A stretch of DNA of 64,000 nucleotides. Source: Sinorhizobium sp. 6-70. Its GTDB lineage: Bacteria > Pseudomonadota > Alphaproteobacteria > Rhizobiales > Rhizobiaceae. Below, one piece after another: positions 46,707 through 56,204 of this stretch. How positions within the stretch are numbered: the stretch's first letter is position 1; each line of letters begins with the position of its first letter. The notes below the pieces were generated by a model. The model saw only the letters and a list, made by a program, of their open reading frames with translations, was not told the origin of the DNA and ran no database searches. The position numbers and the translations under genes were made by a program. The stretch is taken from contig NZ_JASKLS010000007.1 of assembly GCF_030124375.1 (NCBI RefSeq), forward strand, positions 1 through 64,000. Reading direction: 5' to 3'.

Positions 46707-47513
46707 ATGAACCTTTCCATCGCCACATGGAACATCAACTCCATTCGCCTGCGCATGCCGCTGGTCGAGCACTTTCTGAAGACATGGCAACCCGACATCC
46801 TGTGCCTGCAGGAAACCAAGTGCCCGAACGACCAGTTTCCGTCGTCGCCGCTGAAAAGCCTCGGCTACAAATACATCGAGATGCACGGCCAGAAGGGTTA
46901 TCACGGCGTGGCGACCGTTTCGCGCCTGCCGCTGCATGAGCTTTCCGATCGCCGCGACTATTGCGGCGTCGGCGACGCACGCCATCTCTCCGTAGTCTTC
47001 GGGGCCGCGGGCAAGACGATACGCCTGCACAATTTCTATGTGCCGGCCGGCGGCGACGAGCCGGACCGGGCGATCAATCCGAAGTTCGGCCACAAGCTCG
47101 ACTTCGTCGACGAAATGAAGCTCCTGCACGCCGAGGCCGAGGCTGGTATCTCGTCCATCCTCGTCGGCGACCTCAACATCGCGCCGCTTGAGCACGACGT
47201 CTGGTCGCACAAGCAGCTCCTGAAGATCGTCAGCCACACTCCGATCGAGACCGAAGGCCTAACAGCCGTAATGACCGGCGGCGCCTGGGTCGATCTGATG
47301 CGCCAGCACGTGCCCCCGCCGGAAAAGCTTTACACCTGGTGGAGTTATCGCGCGAAGGATTGGCAGCTTGCCGACCGCGGCCGCCGGCTCGATCATATCT
47401 GGTCCTCGGCCGACATCGCGCCGAAACTCGCCCGCATCGACATCCTGCGCGAGGCACGCGGCTGGGAGCGCCCTTCAGACCACGTGCCGGTGATCGCGCA
47501 TTTCGAGCTTTGA
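46707..47513 (+). CDS. xthA: exodeoxyribonuclease III / AP endonuclease
   Basis: A 268-residue base-excision repair nuclease: SIATWNINSIRLRMPLV, ILCLQETKCPNDQFP (metal-binding Glu), RLHNFYVPAGGDEP, LVGDLNIAPLEHDVW and the C-terminal RPSDHVPVIAHFEL with the catalytic His. The ATG lies 11 bp after a repeat. Convergent with the next gene. Confidence 0.94.
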   Translation: MNLSIATWNINSIRLRMPLVEHFLKTWQPDILCLQETKCPNDQFPSSPLKSLGYKYIEMHGQKGYHGVATVSRLPLHELSDRRDYCGVGDARHLSVVFGAAGKTIRLHNFYVPAGGDEPDRAINPKFGHKLDFVDEMKLLHAEAEAGISSILVGDLNIAPLEHDVWSHKQLLKIVSHTPIETEGLTAVMTGGAWVDLMRQHVPPPEKLYTWWSYRAKDWQLADRGRRLDHIWSSADIAPKLARIDILREARGWERPSDHVPVIAHFEL

Positions 47514-47523
47514 GATTCGGCTG

Positions 47524-47545
47524 CCCTCCCTGGTGGGAGGGGTCT
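47524..47545. terminator. hairpin between convergent genes
   Basis: CCCTCCC/GGGAGGG, a 7-bp perfect stem with loop TGGT, followed by GGTCTTTC. It probably ends xthA transcripts. Confidence 0.5.
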
Positions 47546-47570
47546 TTCGAGAGGGCCGCTCCGTGACCCC

Positions 47571-48026
47571 TCAGGCAAACCGCCCGGCAAGCGCCTCGGC
47601 GCGCCGGATCATCGCCTGCAGATTCTCGCGGATGCGGGCTTCGACAAGCGCCGTCACCTCCGGATACTCTTCCAGCATCCGACGAAAGAGCGGGCGGTTG
47701 ATGCGGATGACTTCGCTGTCATCGTCGGCGGTCGCCGTGAACTTGCGCTCGACCATCGAAATCAACGCCAGTTCGGAAAGAAGCGCGCCCCGCTCGACGG
47801 TCGCCACGTGCTGCTGCCGGCCCTCGCCGTCGGCCTTCGAAAGCGTGAAACTGCCGGCGGCAACGGCAAAGGCACAGTCGGCCGGTGCCCCTTCGCGAAA
47901 GAGTTCATGACCCTTCAGCACCCGGCGACGCTCTGCGCCGAAGGCAATCAGCCTCAGCTTGTCCTCGCTGATATCGGCAAAGAGCGCCACATTGGACAAA
48001 AGCGCGATGTCGTCGTTGAGTGCCAA
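47571..48026 (-). CDS. cyclic nucleotide-binding domain protein without a DNA-binding domain
   Basis: A 151-residue protein formed by one cNMP-binding barrel (LSNVALFADISEDKLRLIAF; LFREGAPADCAFAVAAGSFT; GALLSELALIS; RINRPLFRRMLEEYPEV) and a C-terminal helix. It lacks a helix-turn-helix, so it is not a Crp/Fnr-type regulator by itself. The phosphate-binding arginine of cAMP binders is not obvious in the loop SELALISMVERK. A ligand and partner are unknown. Confidence 0.85.
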   Translation of the reverse strand: MALNDDIALLSNVALFADISEDKLRLIAFGAERRRVLKGHELFREGAPADCAFAVAAGSFTLSKADGEGRQQHVATVERGALLSELALISMVERKFTATADDDSEVIRINRPLFRRMLEEYPEVTALVEARIRENLQAMIRRAEALAGRFA

Positions 48027-48050
48027 GGCGGCGAAACTCCCAGCTCACAT

Positions 48051-48156
48051 TTACAGCGCCGCGCATCTTTTAAGACGCGCAAAGGACGCTGTAGCACTTT
48101 GAATTGCTGCATGTTTTTATCCCTAACTCGGCTACGATTTAAGGAAACATGCAGTA
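48051..48156. repeat. RIME-like palindromic repeat, type 1
   Basis: TTACAGCGCCGCGCATCTTT through CGCTGTAG, then GAATTGCTGCATG and AAACATGCAGTA. It lies between the cyclic nucleotide-binding gene and the response regulator gene. Confidence 0.88.
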
Positions 48157-48207
48157 AAGAGCGGAATGCGGAACGGAAAGCCGCTTCACACCTTTCCGCG
48201 ATCCCGC

Positions 48208-48891
48208 TTAAGGAACGATCTTGTAGCCGCCGTTCTCTGTCACCAAAATCTCCGCATTGGAAGGGTCGCGCTCGATTTTCTGGCGGAGCCGGTAGACATG
48301 CGTCTCCAGCGTGTGCGTGGTGACGCCGGAATTGTAGCCCCAGACCTCCTCGAGCAGGACATCGCGCGTGACCACTTTCTGGTCGGCGCGATAGAGATAG
48401 CGGATGATCGCCGCTTCCTTCTCCGTCAGGCGGATCTTCTGGCCATTCTCCATCGTCAGCAGCTTCTGGCTCGGCTTGAAGGTGTAGGGACCAACGCTGA
48501 AGGTGGCGTCCTCGCTCTGCTCGTGCTGGCGAAGCTGGGCGCGGATGCGCGCGAGCAGCACGGCAAAGCGGAAGGGTTTGGTAACGTAGTCGTTAGCGCC
48601 CGCTTCGAGCCCGAGAATGGTATCCGAATCGGTATCGTGCCCGGTCAGCATGACGATCGGCGCCTTGAAGCCGCCCTTGCGCAGGAGCTTGACCGCTTCG
48701 CGGCCATCCATGTCAGGCAGGCCGACATCCATGATCAGGAGGTCGACCTGGTGCGCACGGGCGGCCTGAATGCCTTTGCCGGCGGTTGCCTCTTGCAGGA
48801 GGTCGAACTCTTCATAGAGAGAAAGCTGCTCTACCAGTGTCTCGCGCAGGTCATTGTCGTCATCGACAAGGAGAATGGTGCGTGTCGCCAT
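48208..48891 (-). CDS. OmpR-type response regulator, probably CenR
   Basis: A 227-residue regulator with a receiver domain (VDDDNDLRETLVEQLS; phospho-acceptor Asp55 in LLIMDVGLPDMDG; KPFRFAVLLARI) and an OmpR winged helix (LTEKEAAIIRYLYRADQKVV; THTLETHVYRLRQKIE). Its length and C-terminus (TENGGYKIVP) resemble CenR/OtpR of alphaproteobacteria, which controls cell envelope and growth. No histidine kinase is adjacent, as usual for that protein. The CenR name is from memory of the family. Confidence 0.85.
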   Translation of the reverse strand: MATRTILLVDDDNDLRETLVEQLSLYEEFDLLQEATAGKGIQAARAHQVDLLIMDVGLPDMDGREAVKLLRKGGFKAPIVMLTGHDTDSDTILGLEAGANDYVTKPFRFAVLLARIRAQLRQHEQSEDATFSVGPYTFKPSQKLLTMENGQKIRLTEKEAAIIRYLYRADQKVVTRDVLLEEVWGYNSGVTTHTLETHVYRLRQKIERDPSNAEILVTENGGYKIVP

Positions 48892-49074
48892 AGGGACAAT
48901 TCCTGTTTGCTTCCTGAATCAAAACTAGCTCAAATGCCGCTCTTGGCAAGCCGGCCGCCGTTGAACGCCGTCATAAATGCAACCATGCCTATGGTCGTCA
49001 CCAAGTCACGGACAAGGCAAAATTTTGTGAGAATAATGCGCAAGAAAACGTCGGGAGTAAGATCGCCGAAATCC

Positions 49075-49584
49075 ATGATCGTCGTCAGAATGGCGCCACG
49101 CGACCGCCGGCGCGCACTTGTCAGTTTCGATGGCAGAACGGAGCAGGCGGCAATCGGCCGAAGCGGCGTGACGGCGATCAAGCGCGAGGGCGACGGCGCG
49201 ACACCGCGGGCATCGATGAAGCTGATCGGCGGTTACATGCGCCGCGACCGTATCTCGTTGCCGCCGACTCGCTTGCCGATGCGTGCCATCCGCCGCGACA
49301 TGCTGTGGTGCGACGATCCCGCGCACGCCTCCTATAACCGCCCGGCCAAAGCCCCGCTCGCGGTGGGTCACGAGACGATGATGCGCGACGACGGCCTCTA
49401 TGACGTATGCCTGGTCATGGACTGGAACATTTTCTGCAGGCGGCGCAACGCCGGCTCCGCAATCTTCTTTCACCTCATTCGCCCCGGCTACGAGCCGACG
49501 CAGGGCTGCGTCGCCGTCAGCCTGCCGGCAATGAAGCGGCTGATCCGGCATATGCACCGCGGAACGATCGTGAAGGTGGGGTAG
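49075..49584 (+). CDS. L,D-transpeptidase family protein (YkuD)
   Basis: A protein of about 169 residues: VSFDGRTEQAAIGRSGVTAI, KREGDGATPRASMKLIGGYM, and the catalytic block with His in FFHLIRPGYEPTQGCVAVS, where Cys is the nucleophile. Enzymes of this type make 3-3 peptidoglycan cross-links or attach proteins to it. No signal peptide is visible. An ATG at 49036 gives 13 more residues; I preferred 49075 because relatives begin close to VVR. It is divergent from the response regulator. Confidence 0.8.
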   Translation: MIVVRMAPRDRRRALVSFDGRTEQAAIGRSGVTAIKREGDGATPRASMKLIGGYMRRDRISLPPTRLPMRAIRRDMLWCDDPAHASYNRPAKAPLAVGHETMMRDDGLYDVCLVMDWNIFCRRRNAGSAIFFHLIRPGYEPTQGCVAVSLPAMKRLIRHMHRGTIVKVG

Positions 49585-49600
49585 GAAGCCGACGGCTGCA

Positions 49601-50146
49601 TCACGTTCCGTCGTCCAGCATTCGCGGCGTCACGAACTGAACGAGCCGGCCCGTACCGGGCGCAATCTCCGACCATTGCTCGATAGTGAAATCCATGACG
49701 GCGAGCCCGGCCGTCGGAAACTTCTCGCGCAGGCGCGCCAACGCCACCTCGTCGCCGCCTCCAATGAGGAGGAGAGCAAGCTCCGCCATGCCCGGGTTGT
49801 GCCCGACGAGCATGAGCTTCTCGACCGACGGCTCCACCTTTCGGATCACATCGATCATCGCCTTGGCGCCGACCTCGTAGATGGCGACGGCGTCGCGGGC
49901 TTCAACCTTGTGCGGCAACGCCTCGGCCACAAGCTCCCAGGTCTCCTGCGCACGCCGGGCAGTCGACACGAGCGCGAGATCCGGGATCAGGTCCTGCCGT
50001 GCCATGAAGGCGCCGATTGCCGGCGCCGCCCTCCGGCCGCGGCCGGCAAGCGGGCGGCGATGGTCGGCAACCCCCTCCGGCCAGGCGGATTTGCCATGGC
50101 GCAGCAACAGAAGGCGGCGTGTCGGAGGTGTGGCGTCGTCAGGCAT
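49601..50146 (-). CDS. SixA-like histidine phosphatase
   Basis: A 181-residue member of the phosphohistidine phosphatase branch: RRLLLLRHGKSAWPEG (catalytic RHG), ARRAQETWELV and LMLVGHNPGMAELALLLIG (second His). SixA proteins remove phosphate from phospho-histidine on phosphotransfer or PTS domains; the target here is unknown. The ATG at 50146 follows GAGGAACG. It runs with leuC on the same strand, beyond that gene's terminator. Confidence 0.88.
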   Translation of the reverse strand: MPDDATPPTRRLLLLRHGKSAWPEGVADHRRPLAGRGRRAAPAIGAFMARQDLIPDLALVSTARRAQETWELVAEALPHKVEARDAVAIYEVGAKAMIDVIRKVEPSVEKLMLVGHNPGMAELALLLIGGGDEVALARLREKFPTAGLAVMDFTIEQWSEIAPGTGRLVQFVTPRMLDDGT

Positions 50147-50201
50147 GGGAGCGTTCCTCATCCGTCGGCCGATGGTTCCATTCTCGCACCGTCGCGCGCA
50201 A

Positions 50202-50229
50202 TAAAAAAGGCCGCCCCGGAGGGCGGCCT
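50202..50229 (-). terminator. intrinsic terminator after leuC
   Basis: A 9-bp perfect stem AGGCCGCCC/GGGCGGCCT with a CGGA loop; read leftward it is followed by six T residues. Confidence 0.9.
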
Positions 50230-50255
50230 GAGATGCCGGAAAAGCTCGAACCGGC

Positions 50256-51665
50256 TTATTTCCACTCGCGGATGTCGACGAAGCGTCCGGATACCGCCGC
50301 CGCGGCGGCCATCGCCGGCGAAACCAGATGCGTGCGCCCCTTGAAGCCCTGACGGCCCTCGAAGTTGCGGTTCGACGTCGAGGCGCAACGCTCGCCCGGC
50401 TTCAGCCGGTCGTCGTTCATCGCCAGGCACATGGAGCAGCCGGGCTCGCGCCAGTCGAAGCCCGCTTCCTTGAAGATCTTGTCGAGGCCCTCGGCTTCCG
50501 CCTGCTCCTTGACGAGGCCGGAACCCGGCACGATCATCGCCGAAACGGTCGAGGCGACCTTGCGGCCCTCGACGACCTTGGCGACGGCGCGCAGATCCTC
50601 GATGCGGCCATTGGTGCAGGAGCCGATGAAGACCCGGTCGATGGCGATGTCGGTGATCTTCGTGCCCGGTTTCAGGCCCATATAGTCGAGCGCACGCCAT
50701 TTTGAAGCGCGCTTGGTCTCGTCCTGGATTTCATCCGGGTTCGGAACGATGCCCTGCACCGAGACCACGTCTTCCGGCGACGAACCCCAGGAAACGATCG
50801 GCGGCAGATTGGCAGCGTCGAGCACGACGACGCGGTCGTAGTGGGCGCCTTCGTCCGTGTGCAACGTCTTCCAGTATTCGAGCGCCATGTCCCAGGCCTT
50901 GCCCTTCGGCGCGCGCGGCCGGTCCTTGATGTAGGCGAAGGTCGTCTCGTCCGGCGCGATCAGGCCGGCGCGAGCGCCGCCTTCGATCGTCATGTTGCAG
51001 ATCGTCATGCGGCCTTCCATCGAGAGCGACCGGATGGCTTCGCCGGCGAATTCGATGACATGACCGGTGCCGCCGGCCGTGCCGATCTCGCCGATGATCG
51101 CGAGGATGATGTCCTTGGCGGTGACGCCCGGCGGCAACTGGCCGTCGACACGCACCAGCATGTTCTTCGCCTTCTTCTGGATCAGCGTCTGCGTTGCCAA
51201 AACATGTTCCACTTCCGAGGTGCCGATGCCGTGCGCAAGCGCGCCGAAGGCCCCGTGCGTCGAAGTGTGGCTGTCGCCACAGACGATCGTCATGCCCGGC
51301 AGCGTGAAGCCCTGTTCGGGGCCGACGATGTGGACGATGCCCTGGCGCTTGTCGTTCTCGGAATAGTATTCGACACCGAAGTCGGCAGCGTTCTTGGCGA
51401 GCGCCTCGACCTGGATGCGGCTCTCCTCGTTCTTGATGCCGAGGTGGCGATCGGGCGACGTCGGCACGTTATGGTCGACGACGGCAAGCGTCTTTTCCGG
51501 CGCGCGGACCTGGCGGCCGGCCATGCGCAGGCCCTCGAAGGCCTGCGGGCTCGTCACTTCGTGGACGAGGTGACGGTCGATGTAGAGAAGACAGGTGCCG
51601 TCGTCCTGGCTGTTGACCAGATGATCGTCCCAGATCTTGTCATAGAGGGTACGCGGTGCGCTCAT
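50256..51665 (-). CDS. leuC: 3-isopropylmalate dehydratase large subunit
   Basis: A 469-residue aconitase-type enzyme of leucine synthesis. It has [40 protein letters not shown], and the [4Fe-4S] cysteines in [14 protein letters not shown] and [13 protein letters not shown]. It works with LeuD. A terminator follows at once. The ~90 bp upstream hold no clear attenuator. Confidence 0.97.
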   Translation of the reverse strand: MSAPRTLYDKIWDDHLVNSQDDGTCLLYIDRHLVHEVTSPQAFEGLRMAGRQVRAPEKTLAVVDHNVPTSPDRHLGIKNEESRIQVEALAKNAADFGVEYYSENDKRQGIVHIVGPEQGFTLPGMTIVCGDSHTSTHGAFGALAHGIGTSEVEHVLATQTLIQKKAKNMLVRVDGQLPPGVTAKDIILAIIGEIGTAGGTGHVIEFAGEAIRSLSMEGRMTICNMTIEGGARAGLIAPDETTFAYIKDRPRAPKGKAWDMALEYWKTLHTDEGAHYDRVVVLDAANLPPIVSWGSSPEDVVSVQGIVPNPDEIQDETKRASKWRALDYMGLKPGTKITDIAIDRVFIGSCTNGRIEDLRAVAKVVEGRKVASTVSAMIVPGSGLVKEQAEAEGLDKIFKEAGFDWREPGCSMCLAMNDDRLKPGERCASTSNRNFEGRQGFKGRTHLVSPAMAAAAAVSGRFVDIREWK

Positions 51666-51739
51666 GGCGATATTCCATTTGAATTTTCAGAGTATGGGAA
51701 AAGGCCGGCAGCAGTGCAGCCGGAAAACTGACCGAACGA

Positions 51740-51868
51740 TCAGGATAGGCGGCTGGTGAGCGCGCCGGAGACCCGCGCGAAAAAGCGTGCCGGCAGACGC
51801 TTGTGGTCCTGCAGCACGACGATTTTCTGTTCGCGACATCCGAATTTGGATTCCATGGCCGTGCTCAT
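51740..51868 (-). CDS. possible 42-residue protein
   Basis: MSTAMESKFGCREQKIVVLQ, then DHKRLPARFFARVSGALTSR. Composition is protein-like (balanced charge, a short helix at the end), and the frame lies between the ABC permease gene and leuC. No ribosome binding site or family is recognised, and it could be chance. Confidence 0.3.
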   Translation of the reverse strand: MSTAMESKFGCREQKIVVLQDHKRLPARFFARVSGALTSRLS

Positions 51869-51943
51869 ATCAATTTTTCGGCTGTTCGGCAATCGAGGAG
51901 ATGGTGGAGGCGAACCGGCACCCCTTCCCCGCAAATGCGAATC

Positions 51944-52765
51944 CTACCGCGCTTCCGCCCTTCTCAGCCGCCGCTCGAGCGCCCGCAGCGCCAGCGACAG
52001 GCCGATCGTCAGGATGAGATAGACATAGGCGACGATGGAATAGGTCTCGAAGAAGCGGAACGAGCCCGAGGCGTAGATCTTGCCCATCTGGGTGATATCG
52101 GCGACGCCGAGCACCGAGACCAGAGAGGAATCCTTGACCATCGCCACGAAATCGTTGCCGAGCGGCGGCAGGATGACGCGGATCGCCTGCGGGAAGACGA
52201 CGAGGCGAAAGCGCTGGTAGCGCGAAAGCCCGAGCGCCTTCGCCGCCTCCACCTGCCCCTTGTCGACCGACTGGATGCCGGCGCGAAAGACCTCGGCGAT
52301 GAAGGCCGAATAGCCGATCATCAGCGCAATGATCGCCCGCCACATCAGCGAGATGTCGCGAACCACCAGCGGCTCCACCCAGCCTGCCGAAATAAAGGGC
52401 GTGGCTACGAGATTCGCCACGACCACCAGCGCCGGGGCGCCGACGAAGGCGATGTAGAAGAGCAGCACGAGGATCGGCACGCCACGGATCACCTCGGTGT
52501 AGAAGCGTGCGGTCTGGCGGAGCGCAACGTGCTCGGAAAGCGCCATAAGCGCCACGCCGAGGCCGAGCACCGTCGCAAGCGCAAAGCCCACCAACGTCAC
52601 GAAAATGGTAACGCCGATACCCTTGAGGACAACGCCGAAAACCTGGGAAAAGATGTCGTTGGTTGCGATGACCGCGGCGAGTGCTGCGGCAATCAAGAGA
52701 AGGGCGACCAGCCACCAGGGATAGTCGCCCTTCTCGGAAGTGTCGGATCTAACTGGCGCCATCAT
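51944..52765 (-). CDS. amino-acid ABC transporter permease (HisM/GlnP type)
   Basis: A 273-residue membrane protein with about six segments and the polar-amino-acid permease marks: GVVLKGIGVTIFVTLVGFAL, FYTEVIRGVPILVLLFYIAF, ALMIGYSAFIAEVFRAGIQS, and the EAA-loop region EAAKALGLSRYQRFRLVVFP QAIR. It lies downstream of a periplasmic binding-protein gene. No ATPase gene is adjacent. Confidence 0.9.
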   Translation of the reverse strand: MMAPVRSDTSEKGDYPWWLVALLLIAAALAAVIATNDIFSQVFGVVLKGIGVTIFVTLVGFALATVLGLGVALMALSEHVALRQTARFYTEVIRGVPILVLLFYIAFVGAPALVVVANLVATPFISAGWVEPLVVRDISLMWRAIIALMIGYSAFIAEVFRAGIQSVDKGQVEAAKALGLSRYQRFRLVVFPQAIRVILPPLGNDFVAMVKDSSLVSVLGVADITQMGKIYASGSFRFFETYSIVAYVYLILTIGLSLALRALERRLRRAEAR

Positions 52766-52810
52766 GATTCCGATAAGTTGGAGCGGGATTGTTTCACCCC
52801 GTCCCGGCGA

Positions 52811-53620
52811 TCAGCCGCCCATCTTGTAATCGAGGAACCACTTCTTGTTCAGCGCATCGAAGGTGCCGTCCTCCTTCAGCGCCTTGATGGCGCCATTGAC
52901 CGGAGCGACGAGATCGGAGCCCTTCGGGAAGATGAAGCCGAAATCCTCGGTGCCGAGCGGCTCGCCGATGACCTTGAGCTTGCCTTCGGACGAATCGACA
53001 TAGCCCTTGGCGGCCACGCTGTCGGTCAGCACGAGGTCGACGTCGCCGGCCTTGAGCGCCTGTACGGTCGCGCCGAAGGTCTCGAACAGCTTGATGCGCG
53101 CATTCTGTTCGTTGCCGTCGAGGATTTCATAGACGGCCGTGTAGAAGGGCGACGTGCCGGGCTGGGCACCGATCAGCGCATCCTCAACGGCGGCGAAACT
53201 CTTGGCGTCCTTGAAGCGGGCTTCGTCGCCGCGCACCAGCATGAACTGCTGCGAGCGCATATAGGGATCGGAGAAGTCGACCTTTTCCTTGCGGTCGTCC
53301 TTGATCGTGATGCCGGTCATGCCGATCTGGTACTGGCCGTCGGACACCGCCTGGATCATCGCGTCCCAGCTGGTGTTCTGGTACTCGACCTTGAAGTTCA
53401 GCCGCTTGGCGATCTCGTTCATCGCATCATATTCCCAGCCGACGGCCTGGCCGGTCTTGGGATCGACGAACTGCAGCGGCGGATAGGCGTTCTCGGTGAC
53501 GACGACAACCGTCTTGCCGCCGAGGTCCGGCAGGTCGCTCGCGACAGCAGGCGCAGAAAATGCGAATGGAACGGCAAGGGCTGCGGCGATGCCGGCAAGC
53601 ACGTGGCGGCGGATTGTCAT
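52811..53620 (-). CDS. amino-acid ABC transporter periplasmic binding protein
   Basis: A 269-residue type II binding protein. It has a signal peptide (VLAGIAAALAVPFAFSAPAV), then TVVVVTENAYPPLQFVDPKT, GWEYDAMNEIAKRLNF, GMTGITIKDDRKEKVDFSDP (amino-acid-binding Arg/Asp region) and a second lobe. The ATG at 53620 follows GGGAGCTCCTGC. With the permease gene it forms an uptake system for a polar amino acid; the ligand is unknown. Confidence 0.92.
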   Translation of the reverse strand: MTIRRHVLAGIAAALAVPFAFSAPAVASDLPDLGGKTVVVVTENAYPPLQFVDPKTGQAVGWEYDAMNEIAKRLNFKVEYQNTSWDAMIQAVSDGQYQIGMTGITIKDDRKEKVDFSDPYMRSQQFMLVRGDEARFKDAKSFAAVEDALIGAQPGTSPFYTAVYEILDGNEQNARIKLFETFGATVQALKAGDVDLVLTDSVAAKGYVDSSEGKLKVIGEPLGTEDFGFIFPKGSDLVAPVNGAIKALKEDGTFDALNKKWFLDYKMGG

Positions 53621-53689
53621 TTGCAGGAGCTCCCGAAAATTGTGGCGCCCGAAAATGTCATAAAATTTGCGGGGAAGACAAGCGGTTAG

Positions 53690-53722
53690 TGCCAAAAAGA
53701 AAGGCGGCTTGAAAGCCGCCTT
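53690..53722 (-). terminator. intrinsic terminator after rplS
   Basis: A 9-bp stem AAGGCGGCT/AGCCGCCTT with a 4-base loop, followed (leftward) by TCTTTTTGG. Confidence 0.8.
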
Positions 53723-53748
53723 CCTGACAATTCCGGGGAACTGAAATC

Positions 53749-54282
<534 letters not shown>

Positions 54283-54705
54283 CGGTCTAACCTTTGCGTT
54301 CTTCTGAAACAGCCAGAGCGCTCTCGACCGGCCTGTCGGGTTTCCCTTCAAGCCTTGCCGTATTCATGGCAAGAGCGGATTCGCCATTCTTTGTTGATGG
54401 TCGACGGGCAAAGAACCCGAACCGGGGCGGCACATACACCAAACGAACCGCCTTGTCATCCCCGAAAGCCGATTTTCTGCTGCGTGTTTCCTTAAAATCC
54501 CAGCCGATCTACGGGCAGAACATGCAAATTCAGAGTGCTGCAGCGTGCTTTCCGCATCCGAAGACGCGCGGCGCTATAGGTGCCTCCGCCTCGCAAGGGG
54601 CATTTTATCAGAATTGGCTGAAATTACCGACATGGGAGACACGATCGACGGCGGGCTTGCGGTCGCTATCGTCAGCGGCTATCCCGGTGCCCACGCGGTT
54701 CGGGG
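54283..54705. other. gene-free region between rplS and the TSUP gene
   Basis: Divergent promoters are expected here, for rplS (leftward) and the TSUP gene (rightward). A degenerate type 1 repeat in reverse orientation lies at 54484-54580. No gene is seen. Confidence 0.55.
54484..54580 (-). repeat. degenerate type 1 repeat in reverse orientation
   Basis: Read on the minus strand it begins CCTATAGCGCCGCGCGTCTT and continues ACGCTGCAGCACTCTGAAT and GATTTTAAGGAAA. It aligns along its whole length with good type 1 copies but has many changes. It is the only clear copy in this orientation. Confidence 0.65.
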
Positions 54706-55458
54706 ATGGCCATGACGATTGTTCAAGCTCTTCTGCTTTTTGTTTCGGGATTCCTCTCCGGTGTCGTCAACGCCATCGCAGGCGGCGGCACCTTTCTGAC
54801 CTTCGGCGCAATGACGCTTGGCGGTCTACCGCCGATCGTCGCCAACGCCACCTCGTCGATCATCCAGTTGCCCGGATACATCACCTCGGCGCTCGCCTAT
54901 GCCAAGGAAATCCGCGCGGACCGGCGGAACGCAATCTTGCTCGGCGTCATTTCGGCGATCGGCGGACTGGCGGGTGCGCTGCTCCTGCTGTCACTCTCCA
55001 ACCCGTCCTTCCGCGCGATGGTGCCTTGGCTGCTGATCTTGGCGACCGCGATTTTTGCGGCCGGTCCGCTGCTCAAGCCGAAAGTGCGCGGCGACGAACA
55101 CCGGATCGGCCCGCTTGGCGTCGCCAGCCAGATGGCGACCTCCATCTATGGCGGCTTCTTCGGCGCCGGCATGGGCATCATGATGCTGGCGGTACTGGGG
55201 CTTGCGACCGGTGGCGGCTACCATCGGCTGAACGCGCTGAAGAATTTCATCTCGATCGTGATTGCCGCAATCGCCATCGCGGTCTTTGCCGCAGGCGGGG
55301 TCGTCTCCTGGCTGCACGCGGCCATCATGGTTCCGGGTGCGGCCCTTGGCGGCTATTCGGGCGTGTGGGCGGCGCGACGCGTTCCGCAGGCGATCATTCG
55401 GGCGCTTGTCGTTGCGGTCGGCCTGCTGCTTGCCGCCTATTATTTCTTCACCGGCTGA
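54706..55458 (+). CDS. TSUP-family membrane transporter (TauE/SafE)
   Basis: A 250-residue protein with about eight membrane segments and the family opening LSGVVNAIAGGGTFLTFGAM. A second copy of the motif is FGAGMGIMMLAVLGLATGGG. Such proteins export sulfite or organosulfur anions; the substrate is unknown. A second ATG six bases later is equally possible. Confidence 0.88.
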   Translation: MAMTIVQALLLFVSGFLSGVVNAIAGGGTFLTFGAMTLGGLPPIVANATSSIIQLPGYITSALAYAKEIRADRRNAILLGVISAIGGLAGALLLLSLSNPSFRAMVPWLLILATAIFAAGPLLKPKVRGDEHRIGPLGVASQMATSIYGGFFGAGMGIMMLAVLGLATGGGYHRLNALKNFISIVIAAIAIAVFAAGGVVSWLHAAIMVPGAALGGYSGVWAARRVPQAIIRALVVAVGLLLAAYYFFTG

Positions 55459-55482
55459 CCGCCAAGCTTGATCCACGCGTGA

Positions 55483-56193
55483 CTATTCCGAAAACCGGTT
55501 CCCACTTTTCGGATCACGCTTCAGCAGATCCGGCCGGCGCTCCGCCGTCAATTTTCGGGCTTCGGCCTCGCGCCATTTGGCGATGGCGCCATGGTTTCCC
55601 GAGGTGAGCACGGTCGGGATCTCGTGGCCTTCGAAGACCTGCGGCCGCGTATAGTGCGGGTGCTCCAGAAGCCCGCCCTCGAAACTTTCGTGCACGCCGG
55701 ACAATTCGTTGCCCATCACGCCGGGCAGGATGCGTACGACGGCATCGAGGAGCACGAGCGCCGCCGGCTCTCCGCCGGAGAGAATATAGTCGCCGATCGA
55801 CACTTCCTCGAGATTGCGCGTATCAATGACCCGCTGGTCGACGCCCTCGAAGCGGCCGCAGACGATGACGACGCCGGGGCCACCGGCGAGCTCCCGCACA
55901 CGCTCCTGCGTCAGGGGCCGGCCGCGCGGGCTCATCAGCAGCCGCGGACGGTCATCGTCGGTCGCGACCCGGTCGATTGCGCGGGCCAGCACGTCCGGCT
56001 TCAACACCATGCCGGCACCGCCGCCGGCGGGTGTGTCGTCGACAGTGCGATGCTTGTCCTCGGCGAAATCGCGGATCTGCACGGCCTCGATCGACCACTG
56101 CCCGCGTTCCAGCGCCTTGCCGGCGAGCGAGACGCCAAGATGCCCGGGAAACATTTCCGGATAGAGCGTCAGGACCGTGGCGCGAAAGGACAT
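55483..56193 (-). CDS. trmD: tRNA (guanine-37-N1)-methyltransferase
   Basis: A 236-residue SPOUT enzyme: [39 protein letters not shown] (knot), [16 protein letters not shown], and [20 protein letters not shown]. It methylates G37 next to the anticodon to prevent frameshifting. The ATG at 56193 starts [12 protein letters not shown]; a GTG at 56208 overlaps the rimM stop. The last ~12 residues ([10 protein letters not shown]) are encoded by a dispersed repeat. Confidence 0.96.
   Translation of the reverse strand: MSFRATVLTLYPEMFPGHLGVSLAGKALERGQWSIEAVQIRDFAEDKHRTVDDTPAGGGAGMVLKPDVLARAIDRVATDDDRPRLLMSPRGRPLTQERVRELAGGPGVVIVCGRFEGVDQRVIDTRNLEEVSIGDYILSGGEPAALVLLDAVVRILPGVMGNELSGVHESFEGGLLEHPHYTRPQVFEGHEIPTVLTSGNHGAIAKWREAEARKLTAERRPDLLKRDPKSGNRFSE
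55486..55520. repeat. dispersed rhizobial repeat inside the trmD 3' end
   Basis: TTCCGAAAACCGGTTCCCAC followed by TTTTCGGATCACG carries the palindrome TCCGAAAA/TTTTCGGA. The same short sequence is widespread between genes in Rhizobiales. Here it is read as codons for [10 protein letters not shown] at the TrmD C-terminus and may also act as a terminator between convergent genes. Confidence 0.6.
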
Positions 56194-56204
56194 CGCCGAA
56201 CCGC

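Noticed and set aside
48166..49074. Long 5' extension of the L,D-transpeptidase frame
   Set aside because: It runs opposite the response regulator gene and through the promoter region; the family starts near VVRMAPRD.
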